Source of the DNA: Agrobacterium tumefaciens
Lineage (GTDB): Bacteria > Pseudomonadota > Alphaproteobacteria > Rhizobiales > Rhizobiaceae
Direction: 5' to 3'
Assembly (NCBI RefSeq): GCF_000834635.1
Contig: NZ_JXQV01000009.1
Location: 186,001 to 250,000, forward strand
DNA: 64,000 nt
Made by a program: the position numbers and the translations under genes. Under the pieces are notes generated by a model. That model saw only the letters and a program-made list of their open reading frames with translations. It did no database searches and had not been told where the DNA came from. Shown here piece by piece: positions 36,548 to 45,170 of this stretch (the stretch's first letter is position 1; every line of letters starts with the position of its first letter).

Positions 36548-37405
36548 ATGGCTGACACCCCCATCTCCTTCTTTCTGGATGGCAAAAACCCCAGCATTCT
36601 CATAGAGATCGAAACTGTCAAAGGTTCGGCCCCGCGTGAGGCTGGCACCTTCATGCTGGTTTCAAAAGATCTGATCTGGCAGACGATTGGTGGCGGGCAG
36701 TTCGAATATATGGCGATTGACCACGCCCGGGCGATGCTGGCCGGGAAGACTGATGTCGATAGCATGGACATTCCGCTTGGTCCTGAGATCGGCCAGTGCT
36801 GCGGCGGGCGCACCCTGCTTCGGTTTAGTCCGGTTTCGGAGGAGATTGCGGAGGCCATTAAAGCGCGGCTGGCGCAGGACGATCAGTCTCGCCCCGCCGT
36901 CGTCATTTTCGGCGCGGGCCATGTGGGCAAGGCATTGGCACAAGCGCTATCGCTGCTTCCACTATCCGTGACTGTGATCGAAACACGCGCTGACGAGTTG
37001 GAAGGCTTGCCCACCACCGTTTCATCGAAGCTGACAGCGATGCCAGAAGGCTTCGTGAAGGATATTCCGGCAGGCGGCGCGGCCATCATCGTGACCCATG
37101 ACCACGCGCTGGATTTCCTGATTGCGAAGGAAGCGCTTGCCCGCAGCGATCTCTCCTATGTCGGCATGATCGGCTCGAAAACCAAGCGGGCAACATTTGC
37201 GCACTGGCTGGAGCGTGAGGGTGCGCCGAGGTCCACACTGGAGCGGCTGGTTCTGCCAATTGGTGGAGAGGCAGTCAAAGACAAACGCCCCGCCGTCATA
37301 GCGGCCTTAGTGGTAGCGCAAGTGCTTCACGCATTGCATCGCTCTGCCGCCGTCGCCCCGGACCAACCCCTTCCCGTCCATCCAGAAGCCCAAGATCACG
37401 CTTGA
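36548..37405 (+). CDS. xdhC: Xanthine dehydrogenase accessory protein XdhC
   Basis: The 285-residue protein inserts sulfurated molybdenum cofactor into XdhB. It shows the N-terminal XdhC/CoxI region (VKGSAPREAGTFMLV, about 17-31, and IGPEIGQCCGGR-like 79-90 with a Cys pair) and a C-terminal Rossmann domain with FGAGHVGKALAQAL (about 120-133) and YVGMIGSKTKRA. It is the fourth gene of bdhA-xdhA-xdhB-xdhC. Its last 110 bp overlap, on the opposite strand, a small DUF1127-like gene. Confidence 0.93.
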   Translation: MADTPISFFLDGKNPSILIEIETVKGSAPREAGTFMLVSKDLIWQTIGGGQFEYMAIDHARAMLAGKTDVDSMDIPLGPEIGQCCGGRTLLRFSPVSEEIAEAIKARLAQDDQSRPAVVIFGAGHVGKALAQALSLLPLSVTVIETRADELEGLPTTVSSKLTAMPEGFVKDIPAGGAAIIVTHDHALDFLIAKEALARSDLSYVGMIGSKTKRATFAHWLEREGAPRSTLERLVLPIGGEAVKDKRPAVIAALVVAQVLHALHRSAAVAPDQPLPVHPEAQDHA

Positions 37406-37526
37406 GATGATCCTGTAATTCTTCTTCCGGACAATCCCGACGCACTGTCACGTGACGCGGAAATTTCATCCCAATCCATAGGCGCGCCAATAGCCGTGGC
37501 CAGACGCTGAAAGCGGCTGTACTCAT
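37296..37526 (-). CDS. Small DUF1127-like basic protein
   Basis: The 76-residue frame starts with ATG preceded by a near-perfect AGGAG at 7 nt, which supports real translation. The middle reads EEELQDHLKRDLGLLDGRE, like the Asp/Gly/Leu core of DUF1127 proteins, small Arg-rich regulators of phosphate and carbon metabolism, RNA binding and motility in Agrobacterium. The tail overlaps the 3' end of xdhC antisense by 110 bp, which is unusual and lowers certainty. It diverges from the LysR gene at 37630. A different frame from 37581 lacks this motif. Confidence 0.5.
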   Translation of the reverse strand: MSTAAFSVWPRLLARLWIGMKFPRHVTVRRDCPEEELQDHLKRDLGLLDGREGVGPGRRRQSDAMREALALPLRPL

Positions 37527-37629
37527 TGTATTTCTCCTGAGCTCTTTTGATGCTATGAGCGATCAATGCTCCTGTTTTCATGGAATAACCAATGAAACTT
37601 CAGACCTTATGGATAAAGAGAACTTATCT

Positions 37630-38523
37630 ATGAAGCTGTCCCGCAATTTTCCGTTGAACGCGTTGCGCGTTTTCGACAGCGCCGCCCGACATCTCAGCTT
37701 CACCAAAGCTGGCGAGGAGTTGGGCATGACCCAGACGGCGGTCAGCTATCAGATCAAGCTGCTGGAGGATTTCGTCGGCTCCGCACTTTTTGAGCGCAAG
37801 CCCCGTCAGCTTCGATTGACGGAAAACGGAAAGCGGCTAGCACCGCGCGTGACAGATGGTTTGACGACTCTTGTGGAGGCGGTCTCCGACCTCAAGCAAA
37901 GCACTGGAGGCACGCTGTTCATTCATACGACGCCGACATTTGCGGCGCGCTGGCTTTCTCGCCACCTTGTCTCGTTCCAGATCGAAAATCCCGATCTTGC
38001 CGTCAGGCTCGAAACCTCTCAGGACTTCGTGGACTTTAGCGGGCTGAATGTCGATCTCGCAATCCGCGCTGGCTCAGGCAATTGGCCAGGATTGAAGTCG
38101 CATTTGCTGATGCGTGGGGGCTTTAGCCCCATGCTCAGCCCCTCGCTGGCAGATAGCATCGGAGGCGTAAAGACCCCTGAAGACCTGCTGAAGCTTCGCA
38201 TCATCGATCCAACCGACCCGTGGTGGACGCTCTGGTTCAAGGCCGCAGGCATAGACGATCCGTCATTTTTACAGCGAACGGGCAGCCGCATGGGCGCACA
38301 GACCTTCGAAGCGGCAGCGGCGATTGCCGGACAGGGCGTCGCCATTCTCACGCCTGAATTCTATACAGACGAGATCGCCTTGGGGCGGTTGATCCAGCCT
38401 TTCGATATTCTAAGCTATGAGGCCGCGAACTATTGGCTGGTCTATCCTGAAAACCGCAGCCGATCGCGCAAGATCGCCTTGTTCTGCGATTGGATTTTTA
38501 GTCTTGTCCCACAGGCCGAATAA
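37630..38523 (+). CDS. LysR-family transcriptional regulator (GcvA-like)
   Basis: The 297-residue regulator has a helix-turn-helix at 5-65 (LNALRVFDSAARHLSFTKAG, then ELGMTQTAVSYQIKLLE) and a LysR effector domain (about 90-295) beginning TLFIHTTPTFAARWLSRHL. The sequence is of the GcvA/AmpR-like subgroup. The ATG at 37630 is chosen over upstream ATGs at 37609 and 37555 because the conserved N terminus starts there and AAAGAGAA precedes it. It lies between xdhC and puuD and is a good candidate regulator of purine catabolism, an inference from position. The effector is unknown. Confidence 0.88.
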   Translation: MKLSRNFPLNALRVFDSAARHLSFTKAGEELGMTQTAVSYQIKLLEDFVGSALFERKPRQLRLTENGKRLAPRVTDGLTTLVEAVSDLKQSTGGTLFIHTTPTFAARWLSRHLVSFQIENPDLAVRLETSQDFVDFSGLNVDLAIRAGSGNWPGLKSHLLMRGGFSPMLSPSLADSIGGVKTPEDLLKLRIIDPTDPWWTLWFKAAGIDDPSFLQRTGSRMGAQTFEAAAAIAGQGVAILTPEFYTDEIALGRLIQPFDILSYEAANYWLVYPENRSRSRKIALFCDWIFSLVPQAE

Positions 38524-38637
38524 GAATCGAGCCATTCAGCATCAAAAACAGACGGACAACGGGCGGCGAGACAACGGTTCCCTCTTTTCTAACGTGGGAT
38601 TTTCTCGCACAGTGCGGTGCAACGTCAGGGGAACAGA

Positions 38638-39885
38638 ATGTACGAATACGCCATTGCGTGGGAATGGATGGCTTTTGCCGTCCGCTGGCTGCACGTGATT
38701 ACCGCCATTGCCTGGATTGGCTCATCCTTTTATTTCATCGCGCTCGATCTGGGACTGGTCAAGCGCGCGCATCTGCCTGTCGGCGCTTATGGCGAAGAGT
38801 GGCAGGTCCATGGCGGTGGCTTCTATCACATCCAGAAATATCTGGTGGCGCCCGCGCAGATGCCGGAACATCTCACCTGGTTCAAATGGGAGAGCTATGC
38901 CACATGGCTTTCCGGCTTTGCGATGCTGTGCATCGTCTACTACGGCGGCGCAGATCTGTTTCTCATCGACCATTCGGTGCTGGAACTCACACAGTTTCAG
39001 GCCATCTGTCTTTCGCTCGCATCGCTGGCTGTCGGCTGGCTGTTTTATGATTTCCTCTGCAAATCTCCGCTGGGCAACAACACCTGGGGCCTGATGGTCG
39101 TGCTCTACATCGCGCTGGTGGGCATGGCTTGGGGCTATACACAGGTCTTTACCGGCCGTGCCGCCTTCCTGCATCTGGGCGCGTTTACCGCCACCATCAT
39201 GTCGGCCAACGTCTTCATGATTATCATTCCTAACCAGAAGATCGTCGTCGCAGACCTCATCGCAGGACGCACGCCAGACCCGAAATATGGTTGCATCGCA
39301 AAGCAGCGCTCGCTGCACAACAACTACCTGACGCTGCCCGTCATTTTCTTCATGCTGTCGAACCATTATCCCCTGGCATTTGCCACGCAGTTCAACTGGA
39401 TCATCGCCGCGCTGGTGTTCCTGATGGGCGTGACCATCCGCCACTGGTTCAACACCACCCATGCCCGCAAGGGCCGGCCAACATGGACATGGCTGGTCAC
39501 GCTGCTGATCTTCATCGTCATCATGTGGCTATCAACAGTGCCGAAGATACTGACCGGCGAGCAGGAAGAAAAAGCCGCTACGCTTTCCCCTGCCCAGCAG
39601 CGTTTTGCCAGCGATATGCATTTTGCATCCGCACGGGATGTGGTGCAGGGCCGCTGTTCCATGTGCCATGCGGCAGAGCCCGTCTGGGAAGGCGTTCCCT
39701 TCACACCGAAGGGGGTGAAACTGGAAACGGATGCACAGATTGCAGCCCATGCGCGGGAAATCTATTTACAGGCAGGCCGCAGCCATGCCATGCCCCCCGG
39801 CAACATCACGGCGATAACGCCGCAAGAACGCAAGGTGCTGACCGCATGGTATGAAAGCGCCGTGTCTCAAGGAAAAACACAATGA
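38638..39885 (+). CDS. puuD: Membrane-bound urate oxidase with cytochrome c domain (PuuD)
   Basis: The 415-residue protein has about eight membrane helices in the DUF989 domain (about 1-310; WLHVITAIAWIGSSFYFIAL, HGGGFYHIQKY, SLHNNYLTLPVIFFMLSNHY) and a C-terminal periplasmic cytochrome c domain with the heme site CSMCH (about 340-344) and an axial Met in HAMPPGN. PuuD-type enzymes oxidise urate to 5-hydroxyisourate and pass electrons to the respiratory chain rather than to O2 as soluble uricase does. AGGGGA precedes the ATG at 38638. The stop overlaps the guaD start (ATGA). The product is the substrate of UraH encoded at 47.2 kb. Confidence 0.94.
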   Translation: MYEYAIAWEWMAFAVRWLHVITAIAWIGSSFYFIALDLGLVKRAHLPVGAYGEEWQVHGGGFYHIQKYLVAPAQMPEHLTWFKWESYATWLSGFAMLCIVYYGGADLFLIDHSVLELTQFQAICLSLASLAVGWLFYDFLCKSPLGNNTWGLMVVLYIALVGMAWGYTQVFTGRAAFLHLGAFTATIMSANVFMIIIPNQKIVVADLIAGRTPDPKYGCIAKQRSLHNNYLTLPVIFFMLSNHYPLAFATQFNWIIAALVFLMGVTIRHWFNTTHARKGRPTWTWLVTLLIFIVIMWLSTVPKILTGEQEEKAATLSPAQQRFASDMHFASARDVVQGRCSMCHAAEPVWEGVPFTPKGVKLETDAQIAAHAREIYLQAGRSHAMPPGNITAITPQERKVLTAWYESAVSQGKTQ

Positions 39886-41198
39886 GCATGCTCCTGCTGC
39901 GCGGACGTCTTTTCAGCTTCAATCGCGCACCGCTTTCCATCGATGATACGGCCAGCTATCTCTATATCGAAGATGGCGGCCTGTTGATTAAAGACGGCAA
40001 GATCAGCGCTATCGGAGACTATGCAGACATCCGCGCGCAGGCCCCTGAAGGTGTCCTCGAGAAGGATCACCGCCCTCACCTCATCGTGCCGGGCCTGATC
40101 GACATGCATGTGCACTTTCCGCAAATGCAGGTCATTGGTTCCTATGCGGCCAATCTGCTGGAATGGCTGAACACTTACACCTTCCCGGAAGAATGCCGCT
40201 TCGTGGAAAGCGCGCATGCGCAACGCATCGCAACGCATTTTTACAATGAACTGATCCGCCACGGCACCACCACGGCGGTTGCCTATTGCTCTGTCCACAA
40301 AACCTCCGCCGATGCATTCTTCGCCGAGGCCATGAAGCGCAACATGCTGATGGTTGGCGGCAAGGTCATGATGGACCGCAATGCGCCGCAGGGTCTGCTC
40401 GATACGCCTGAACAGGGCTATGATGAGACACGACAGGTGATTGCGGACTGGCACGGCAAGGGCCGCAACCATGTCGCTATCACGCCGCGCTTTGCCATCA
40501 CCTCAACACCAAAACAGATGGAAGCTGCGCAAGCACTGGCGCAGGAGTTTCCTGATCTCTTCATACAGACGCATTTGTCGGAAAATCTGGACGAGATCAA
40601 ATATACCTGCGAACTTTACCCTGAGGCCATCGACTACACGGATATCTATGTCCGTTACGGTTTGATGGGCAACAAGACCCTGCTCGGCCACGCCATTCAC
40701 CTGTCGGATCGGGAAGCGGATGTCTTGTCAGAGACAGGCGCGGTCGCCGTGCACTGCCCAACCTCAAACCTGTTCATCGGCTCCGGCCTGTTCCCGATGA
40801 GAAAGTTGCAGCGGCGGGAAAAGCCCGTGCGCATCGCGGTTGCCACCGATATTGGCGGCGGCTCCAGCTATTCCATGTTGCGCACCATGGACGAGGCTTA
40901 CAAGATTCAACAGCTTCTGGGTGAGCGCCTCAATCCGCTCGAAAGCTGGTATATGATGACCCGCGGCAATGCCGAGGCCCTGTCGATGGTTGATCGCATC
41001 GGCACTCTGGACGTTGGCACCGATGCGGATATAACCGTTCTCAACGCGTCATCCACGCCCGCCATGGCGCTGAAAATGGAAGTCGTCAAAAGCCTGACGG
41101 AAGAATTGTTCCTGATGCTGACCATGGGCGATGACAGAACCGTCAGCGAAACTTATGTAGCCGGCGTCGCAACCAAAAGCTTTATTGAGCTTAAATAA
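39882..41198 (+). CDS. guaD: Guanine deaminase
   Basis: The 438-residue amidohydrolase converts guanine to xanthine and ammonia (EC 3.5.4.3). Zinc-site motifs are PGLIDMHVHFPQMQ (about 69-82), ITPRFAITSTPKQM (about 205-218), FIQTHLSEN (about 226-234), GHAIHLSDRE (about 270-279) and the Asp in VATDIGGGSSYSML (about 322-335). Its product feeds xanthine dehydrogenase. Translation is coupled to puuD by a 4-base overlap. No terminator is evident after it. Confidence 0.94.
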   Translation: MSMLLLRGRLFSFNRAPLSIDDTASYLYIEDGGLLIKDGKISAIGDYADIRAQAPEGVLEKDHRPHLIVPGLIDMHVHFPQMQVIGSYAANLLEWLNTYTFPEECRFVESAHAQRIATHFYNELIRHGTTTAVAYCSVHKTSADAFFAEAMKRNMLMVGGKVMMDRNAPQGLLDTPEQGYDETRQVIADWHGKGRNHVAITPRFAITSTPKQMEAAQALAQEFPDLFIQTHLSENLDEIKYTCELYPEAIDYTDIYVRYGLMGNKTLLGHAIHLSDREADVLSETGAVAVHCPTSNLFIGSGLFPMRKLQRREKPVRIAVATDIGGGSSYSMLRTMDEAYKIQQLLGERLNPLESWYMMTRGNAEALSMVDRIGTLDVGTDADITVLNASSTPAMALKMEVVKSLTEELFLMLTMGDDRTVSETYVAGVATKSFIELK

Positions 41199-41424
41199 TC
41201 CTGCGAGAACTAGCACTACTAAAACACGCAATTCAAAATTAAGTTTGTGTAAACTGTAACTTTCTAATCGTGGAAGTGACAGTAATGCCCACGGTCGCCA
41301 TGACGGCATCCCCTCCTGTCATGCAGCGTCATTTCACGAAAACATTCTGCTTTGGAACGAAGCGACTCCCACGCTGCCGCTCAGATGCACCGTTTTCGCA
41401 CCCATTACCCAATCGCGAGGGAAG

Positions 41425-43383
41425 ATGTCTTTTTTAAAAAATGCGAGTATTCGCACCAAAATCCTATCTTTAATTGTCCCGCTCTGCATCGTAGGAATGG
41501 GCGGCACTGCATATATTTCAGTCCAGTTCAAAGCAGCAGACGACGCTTACAGCGAGTTCATCTCCAAGGATAATACGTCCACTGTTGAACTGGCTCGCGC
41601 CAATCGAAATCTGGTTGCCGCCGCTTACTCTGCCTACCAAACACTTTCATATAACAAAGAGGATCCGCGTCTGCAGGCGGCGGTTACCCTTTATAATGAA
41701 AGCAAGACGGCGATGTTCAAGCGCCTTCAGGGCGCTATAGACAACCTTCCCGAAGAAAAGACCGCCATCGATGCGCTGATATCCAGAGCCAAGGAAGTTA
41801 CCATCCTCACGGATCAGGCCGTTCTGTTGGGTCAGCAAGACCGCAACACCGAAGCTGCCGCGGTTTTGGCCAAGGCTGACGCCCTGATTATTCCCCTGAC
41901 TAAAGACAATGCAAGCGCTCTGGATAAGATCGTAGAATCGGTAGCAGAAGAAAGTAACGGCCTGACCGACGCGACGAACTCCACCATTCTGATGGGCCTC
42001 ACTGTCGTCGGCAGCGTATTCGCATTGGGAATTCTTGCCGCGCTTATTGTTGCCGCCAAGGGAATTACAACACCCATTGCCGCGCTGCGTGAACGCATGA
42101 CGACCCTTGCACAGGGTGAAACCGCTGCCCCTGTGGATGGACAGGACCGCAACGACGAAGTTGGACTGATGGCAAAGGCAGTGTCCATCTTCCGCGAAAA
42201 TGCGCTGGAGCGCACGCGTCTGGAAGATGAAGCCAAAGCAAACCGCAGCCTTTCCGAGAAAGAACGCCTGGAGCGCGAGGCCCAGAAAGAGCAGGACGCA
42301 GCTGATACCCAGTTTGCCGTTGATGAATTGGCCCGGGGTCTCGGACGTCTGGCCGCCGGTGATGTTGGCTATCGCATCAACACGCCATTCGTGGCCCATC
42401 TCGATACGCTGCGCGCCAACTTCAACGATTCCGTCGGCAACCTGAATGACGCTTTGCGTGCTGTGGGACAGAACGCCCGCGGGATCGATGCAGGTGCCAA
42501 TGAAATCCGCTCTGCTGCCAACGATCTGTCCAAACGCACAGAACAGCAGGCGGCCTCTGTCGAAGAAACGGCAGCAGCGCTGGAAGAGATCACCACAACG
42601 GTGAAAGATAGCAGCAATCGCGCCGAAGAAGTCGGACGGCTCGTCGCCAAGGCGCGTGCAGGTGCGGAAAAATCCGGCGACGTCGTTCGTCAGGCCGTGA
42701 CCGCGATGAACGAGATTGAGCACTCTTCGGGTGAAATCACCAACATCATCAGCGTCATCGATGAAATTGCTTTCCAGACCAACCTTCTGGCGCTCAACGC
42801 CGGTGTTGAAGCAGCACGGGCGGGCGAAGCGGGCAAGGGCTTTGCTGTTGTTGCACAGGAAGTGCGTGAACTGGCCCAGCGCTCTGCAAAGGCCGCGAAA
42901 GAAATCAAGGCACTGATCACCACCTCTGGCGAACACGTTCGCTCTGGCGTGCATCTGGTCGGTGAAACCGGTCGCGCTCTGGAAGTCATCGTTGGCGAAG
43001 TGCAGGAAATCAACCGTCACATCACGGCGATTGTTGAATCCTCGCGTGAACAGTCTGTTGGACTTCAGGAGATCAACACCGCCGTCAATACCATGGATCA
43101 GGGCACGCAGCAGAATGCTGCCATGGTCGAGCAATCGACTGCGGCCAGCCATAGCCTTGCCAAGGAAGCAGCATCCCTCAACCAGTTGCTGCAGCGCTTC
43201 AACCTGGGCGCCTCAGATGGCGCAGCCCGTGCGGCACCGGCACAGGCCGCACCTGTCAGAGCAGCGTCAACCGCGTCCAGACCCGCGCCATCCCCTGCCC
43301 GCGCCCTTGGCCGCAAGATCGCAGGCGCTTTCGGCGGCGGCGCATCGGCTGCCGCAGTTCAAAGCAGCTGGGAAGAATTCTGA
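41425..43383 (+). CDS. Methyl-accepting chemotaxis protein
   Basis: The 652-residue receptor has two membrane helices (about 13-33 and 188-212) enclosing a helical periplasmic ligand domain of about 150 residues, a HAMP domain (about 213-265), a second HAMP-like segment (about 300-350) and a signalling domain with the hairpin tip EIAFQTNLLALNAGVEAARA (about 448-467). A low-complexity Ala/Pro tail ends in SWEEF, a CheR/CheB-docking pentapeptide like NWETF. The ligand is unknown; the location between the two halves of the purine pathway invites a link to purine taxis, but nothing in the sequence proves it. A classical terminator follows. Confidence 0.93.
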   Translation: MSFLKNASIRTKILSLIVPLCIVGMGGTAYISVQFKAADDAYSEFISKDNTSTVELARANRNLVAAAYSAYQTLSYNKEDPRLQAAVTLYNESKTAMFKRLQGAIDNLPEEKTAIDALISRAKEVTILTDQAVLLGQQDRNTEAAAVLAKADALIIPLTKDNASALDKIVESVAEESNGLTDATNSTILMGLTVVGSVFALGILAALIVAAKGITTPIAALRERMTTLAQGETAAPVDGQDRNDEVGLMAKAVSIFRENALERTRLEDEAKANRSLSEKERLEREAQKEQDAADTQFAVDELARGLGRLAAGDVGYRINTPFVAHLDTLRANFNDSVGNLNDALRAVGQNARGIDAGANEIRSAANDLSKRTEQQAASVEETAAALEEITTTVKDSSNRAEEVGRLVAKARAGAEKSGDVVRQAVTAMNEIEHSSGEITNIISVIDEIAFQTNLLALNAGVEAARAGEAGKGFAVVAQEVRELAQRSAKAAKEIKALITTSGEHVRSGVHLVGETGRALEVIVGEVQEINRHITAIVESSREQSVGLQEINTAVNTMDQGTQQNAAMVEQSTAASHSLAKEAASLNQLLQRFNLGASDGAARAAPAQAAPVRAASTASRPAPSPARALGRKIAGAFGGGASAAAVQSSWEEF

Positions 43384-43405
43384 AAGCAACGATAGACCGA
43401 AAATG

Positions 43406-43429
43406 GGGCGGCTTGTGCCGCCCTTTTTT
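43406..43429 (+). terminator. Intrinsic terminator after the chemoreceptor gene
   Basis: GGGCGGC pairs with GCCGCCC around TTGT, directly followed by six T. It lies 22 bp after the stop codon. Confidence 0.9.
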
Positions 43430-43567
43430 ATGAGCTTTTACCTGTGATGCGGTTTTGTCCTCCGCATTTTTTGCTGCGTGTCGCAGACCACAGGCCAACA
43501 TTTTCAATGTTACAAATCCCGCGCTCATGGTAGGTGAAGAAGACATTCAAATTTGAAGGCTTCATCC

Positions 43568-44704
43568 ATGAGCAAAGCACTGACGATTTCTGACTTGAAG
43601 AAACAGGCTCAACGCCGCGTGCCGAAGATGTTCTTTGATTATGCGGACAGTGGCGCATGGACCGAAAGCACCTACCGCGCCAATGAAGATGATTTCGCCA
43701 AGATCAAGCTTCGCCAGCGTGTGCTCGTGGATATGACCAACCGGTCGCTGGCAACCGAAATGATCGGCGAAAAGGTTTCCATGCCGGTGGCGCTCTCCCC
43801 CACCGGCCTGACCGGCATGCAGCACGCTGACGGAGAAATGCTGGCCGCCAAGGCAGCCGAGGAGTTCGGCGTTCCCTTCACATTGTCGACCATGAGCATC
43901 TGCTCCATCGAAGACGTGGCCTCTGTCACCTCCCGCCCCTTCTGGTTCCAGCTTTACGTGATGCGTGACCGTGATTTCGTCAACAACCTCATCGACCGCG
44001 CCAAGGCCGCCAAATGCTCCGCGCTGGTCCTGACACTAGACCTGCAAATTCTTGGCCAGCGCCACAAGGATCTGCGCAACGGACTGTCTGCTCCACCGAA
44101 ATTCACGCCAAAACACATCTGGCAAATGGCAACGCGCCCGCAATGGTGCCTTGATATGGCCCGCACGAAACGCCGCACCTTCGGCAACATCGTTGGCCAT
44201 GCCAAAAATGTTGCTGATCTGTCATCGCTGTCTTCTTGGACAGCGGAACAGTTCGATCCGCGCCTGTCCTGGAAGGATGTCGAATGGATCAAGGAACGCT
44301 GGGGCGGCAAGTTGATCCTCAAGGGCATTCTGGATGAGGAAGACGCCCGCGCCGCAGCCGATACGGGAGCCGATGCCATCATCGTTTCCAACCACGGCGG
44401 TCGGCAACTGGATGGCGCGCTGTCTTCCATCGAGATACTGCCGAGGATTGTCGATGCAGTTGGCGACAGGATCGAAGTCCATATGGATGGCGGCATTCGC
44501 TCCGGCCAGGACGTGCTGAAGGCCATCGCCATCGGCGCCAAGGGCACCTATATCGGCCGCCCTTTCCTCTATGGCCTAGGCGCAGCTGGCAAGCAGGGCG
44601 TGACAACCGCTCTGGAAATCATCCGCAAGGAAATGGATGTGACCATGGCGCTGTGCGGCAAGCGTCTGCTGACCGATGTGGATCGAAGCATTCTCGTTCG
44701 TTGA
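43568..44704 (+). CDS. lldD: L-lactate dehydrogenase (FMN-dependent, quinone-linked)
   Basis: The 378-residue enzyme is an FMN-dependent alpha-hydroxyacid dehydrogenase. It shows MFFDYADSGAWTESTYRAN near the N terminus, ALSPTGLTGMQHADGE (about 76-91), FQLYVMRDRDF and the catalytic His/Arg motif IIVSNHGGRQLDGA (about 272-285), then DGGIRSGQDVLKA. It oxidises L-lactate to pyruvate at the inner membrane, giving electrons to quinone. The start is ATG 43568; a TTG five codons upstream is less likely. It stands alone between two strong terminators and is not related to the flanking purine genes. Glycolate or mandelate oxidase activity is a less likely alternative. Confidence 0.9.
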   Translation: MSKALTISDLKKQAQRRVPKMFFDYADSGAWTESTYRANEDDFAKIKLRQRVLVDMTNRSLATEMIGEKVSMPVALSPTGLTGMQHADGEMLAAKAAEEFGVPFTLSTMSICSIEDVASVTSRPFWFQLYVMRDRDFVNNLIDRAKAAKCSALVLTLDLQILGQRHKDLRNGLSAPPKFTPKHIWQMATRPQWCLDMARTKRRTFGNIVGHAKNVADLSSLSSWTAEQFDPRLSWKDVEWIKERWGGKLILKGILDEEDARAAADTGADAIIVSNHGGRQLDGALSSIEILPRIVDAVGDRIEVHMDGGIRSGQDVLKAIAIGAKGTYIGRPFLYGLGAAGKQGVTTALEIIRKEMDVTMALCGKRLLTDVDRSILVR

Positions 44705-44710
44705 GGCCAA

Positions 44711-44745
44711 GCCTGCGCTCTCAAGAGAGAGCGCAGGCGGTTTTG
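44711..44745 (+). terminator. Strong hairpin terminator after lldD
   Basis: A perfect 12-bp stem, GCCTGCGCTCTC with GAGAGCGCAGGC, closes an AAGA tetraloop and is followed by GGTTTTG. It begins 6 bp after the lldD stop. Confidence 0.8.
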
Positions 44746-45170
44746 AGGAGGCCATGGCCGTCACGATCCCGTGAGGCGCTTTCTTCAATTGACCCAGAAA
44801 AATGGCCGTGACGTTCAACTTCCACGGCGGCCTTCCAGACTGGAACGGCCCACGCTCCGTTTCGTCAGAGGCACGACCGCCCGCATGCGTAGAACCGCGC
44901 AAAATCCCTAATATCCAGCGCGTTTGGGCGCGCTGTTGGCCAGATCACTGCGCGAACACAACGGCTTTTTTCCTCATGCACTGAGCCGGAACGTGAGAGG
45001 AAACATCTCTGGCGGTAGCCATCCTCCAAGAAAATAACCCGCCACCAATAGGGGTCGATTTTCATACTTAATTAGGGATGAAAGCGGTCTTTAAAGTTTG
45101 AGCGGTTTCGTTGCCTCAATCTATCGGTAGGCTCGGGACCAGAAGACATGGACGAACAAGGGGTGAATTG
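44746..45170. other. Intergenic region between lldD and the carboxypeptidase gene
   Basis: About 425 bp with no frame that looks coding on either strand. The sequence near 45055-45085 is AT-rich (TACTTAATTAGGGATGAAAG) and may include the promoter of the downstream gene. I see nothing else of note. Confidence 0.4.

Noticed and set aside
37396-37581. 61-codon minus-strand frame suggesting a frameshifted DUF1127 gene
   Set aside because: The DUF1127-like core is in the frame starting at 37526, which has its own AGGAG. No frameshift is needed.
41647-43152. 501-codon minus-strand frame opposite the chemoreceptor
   Set aside because: The receptor frame shows all expected domains; the antisense frame exists because of high third-position GC.
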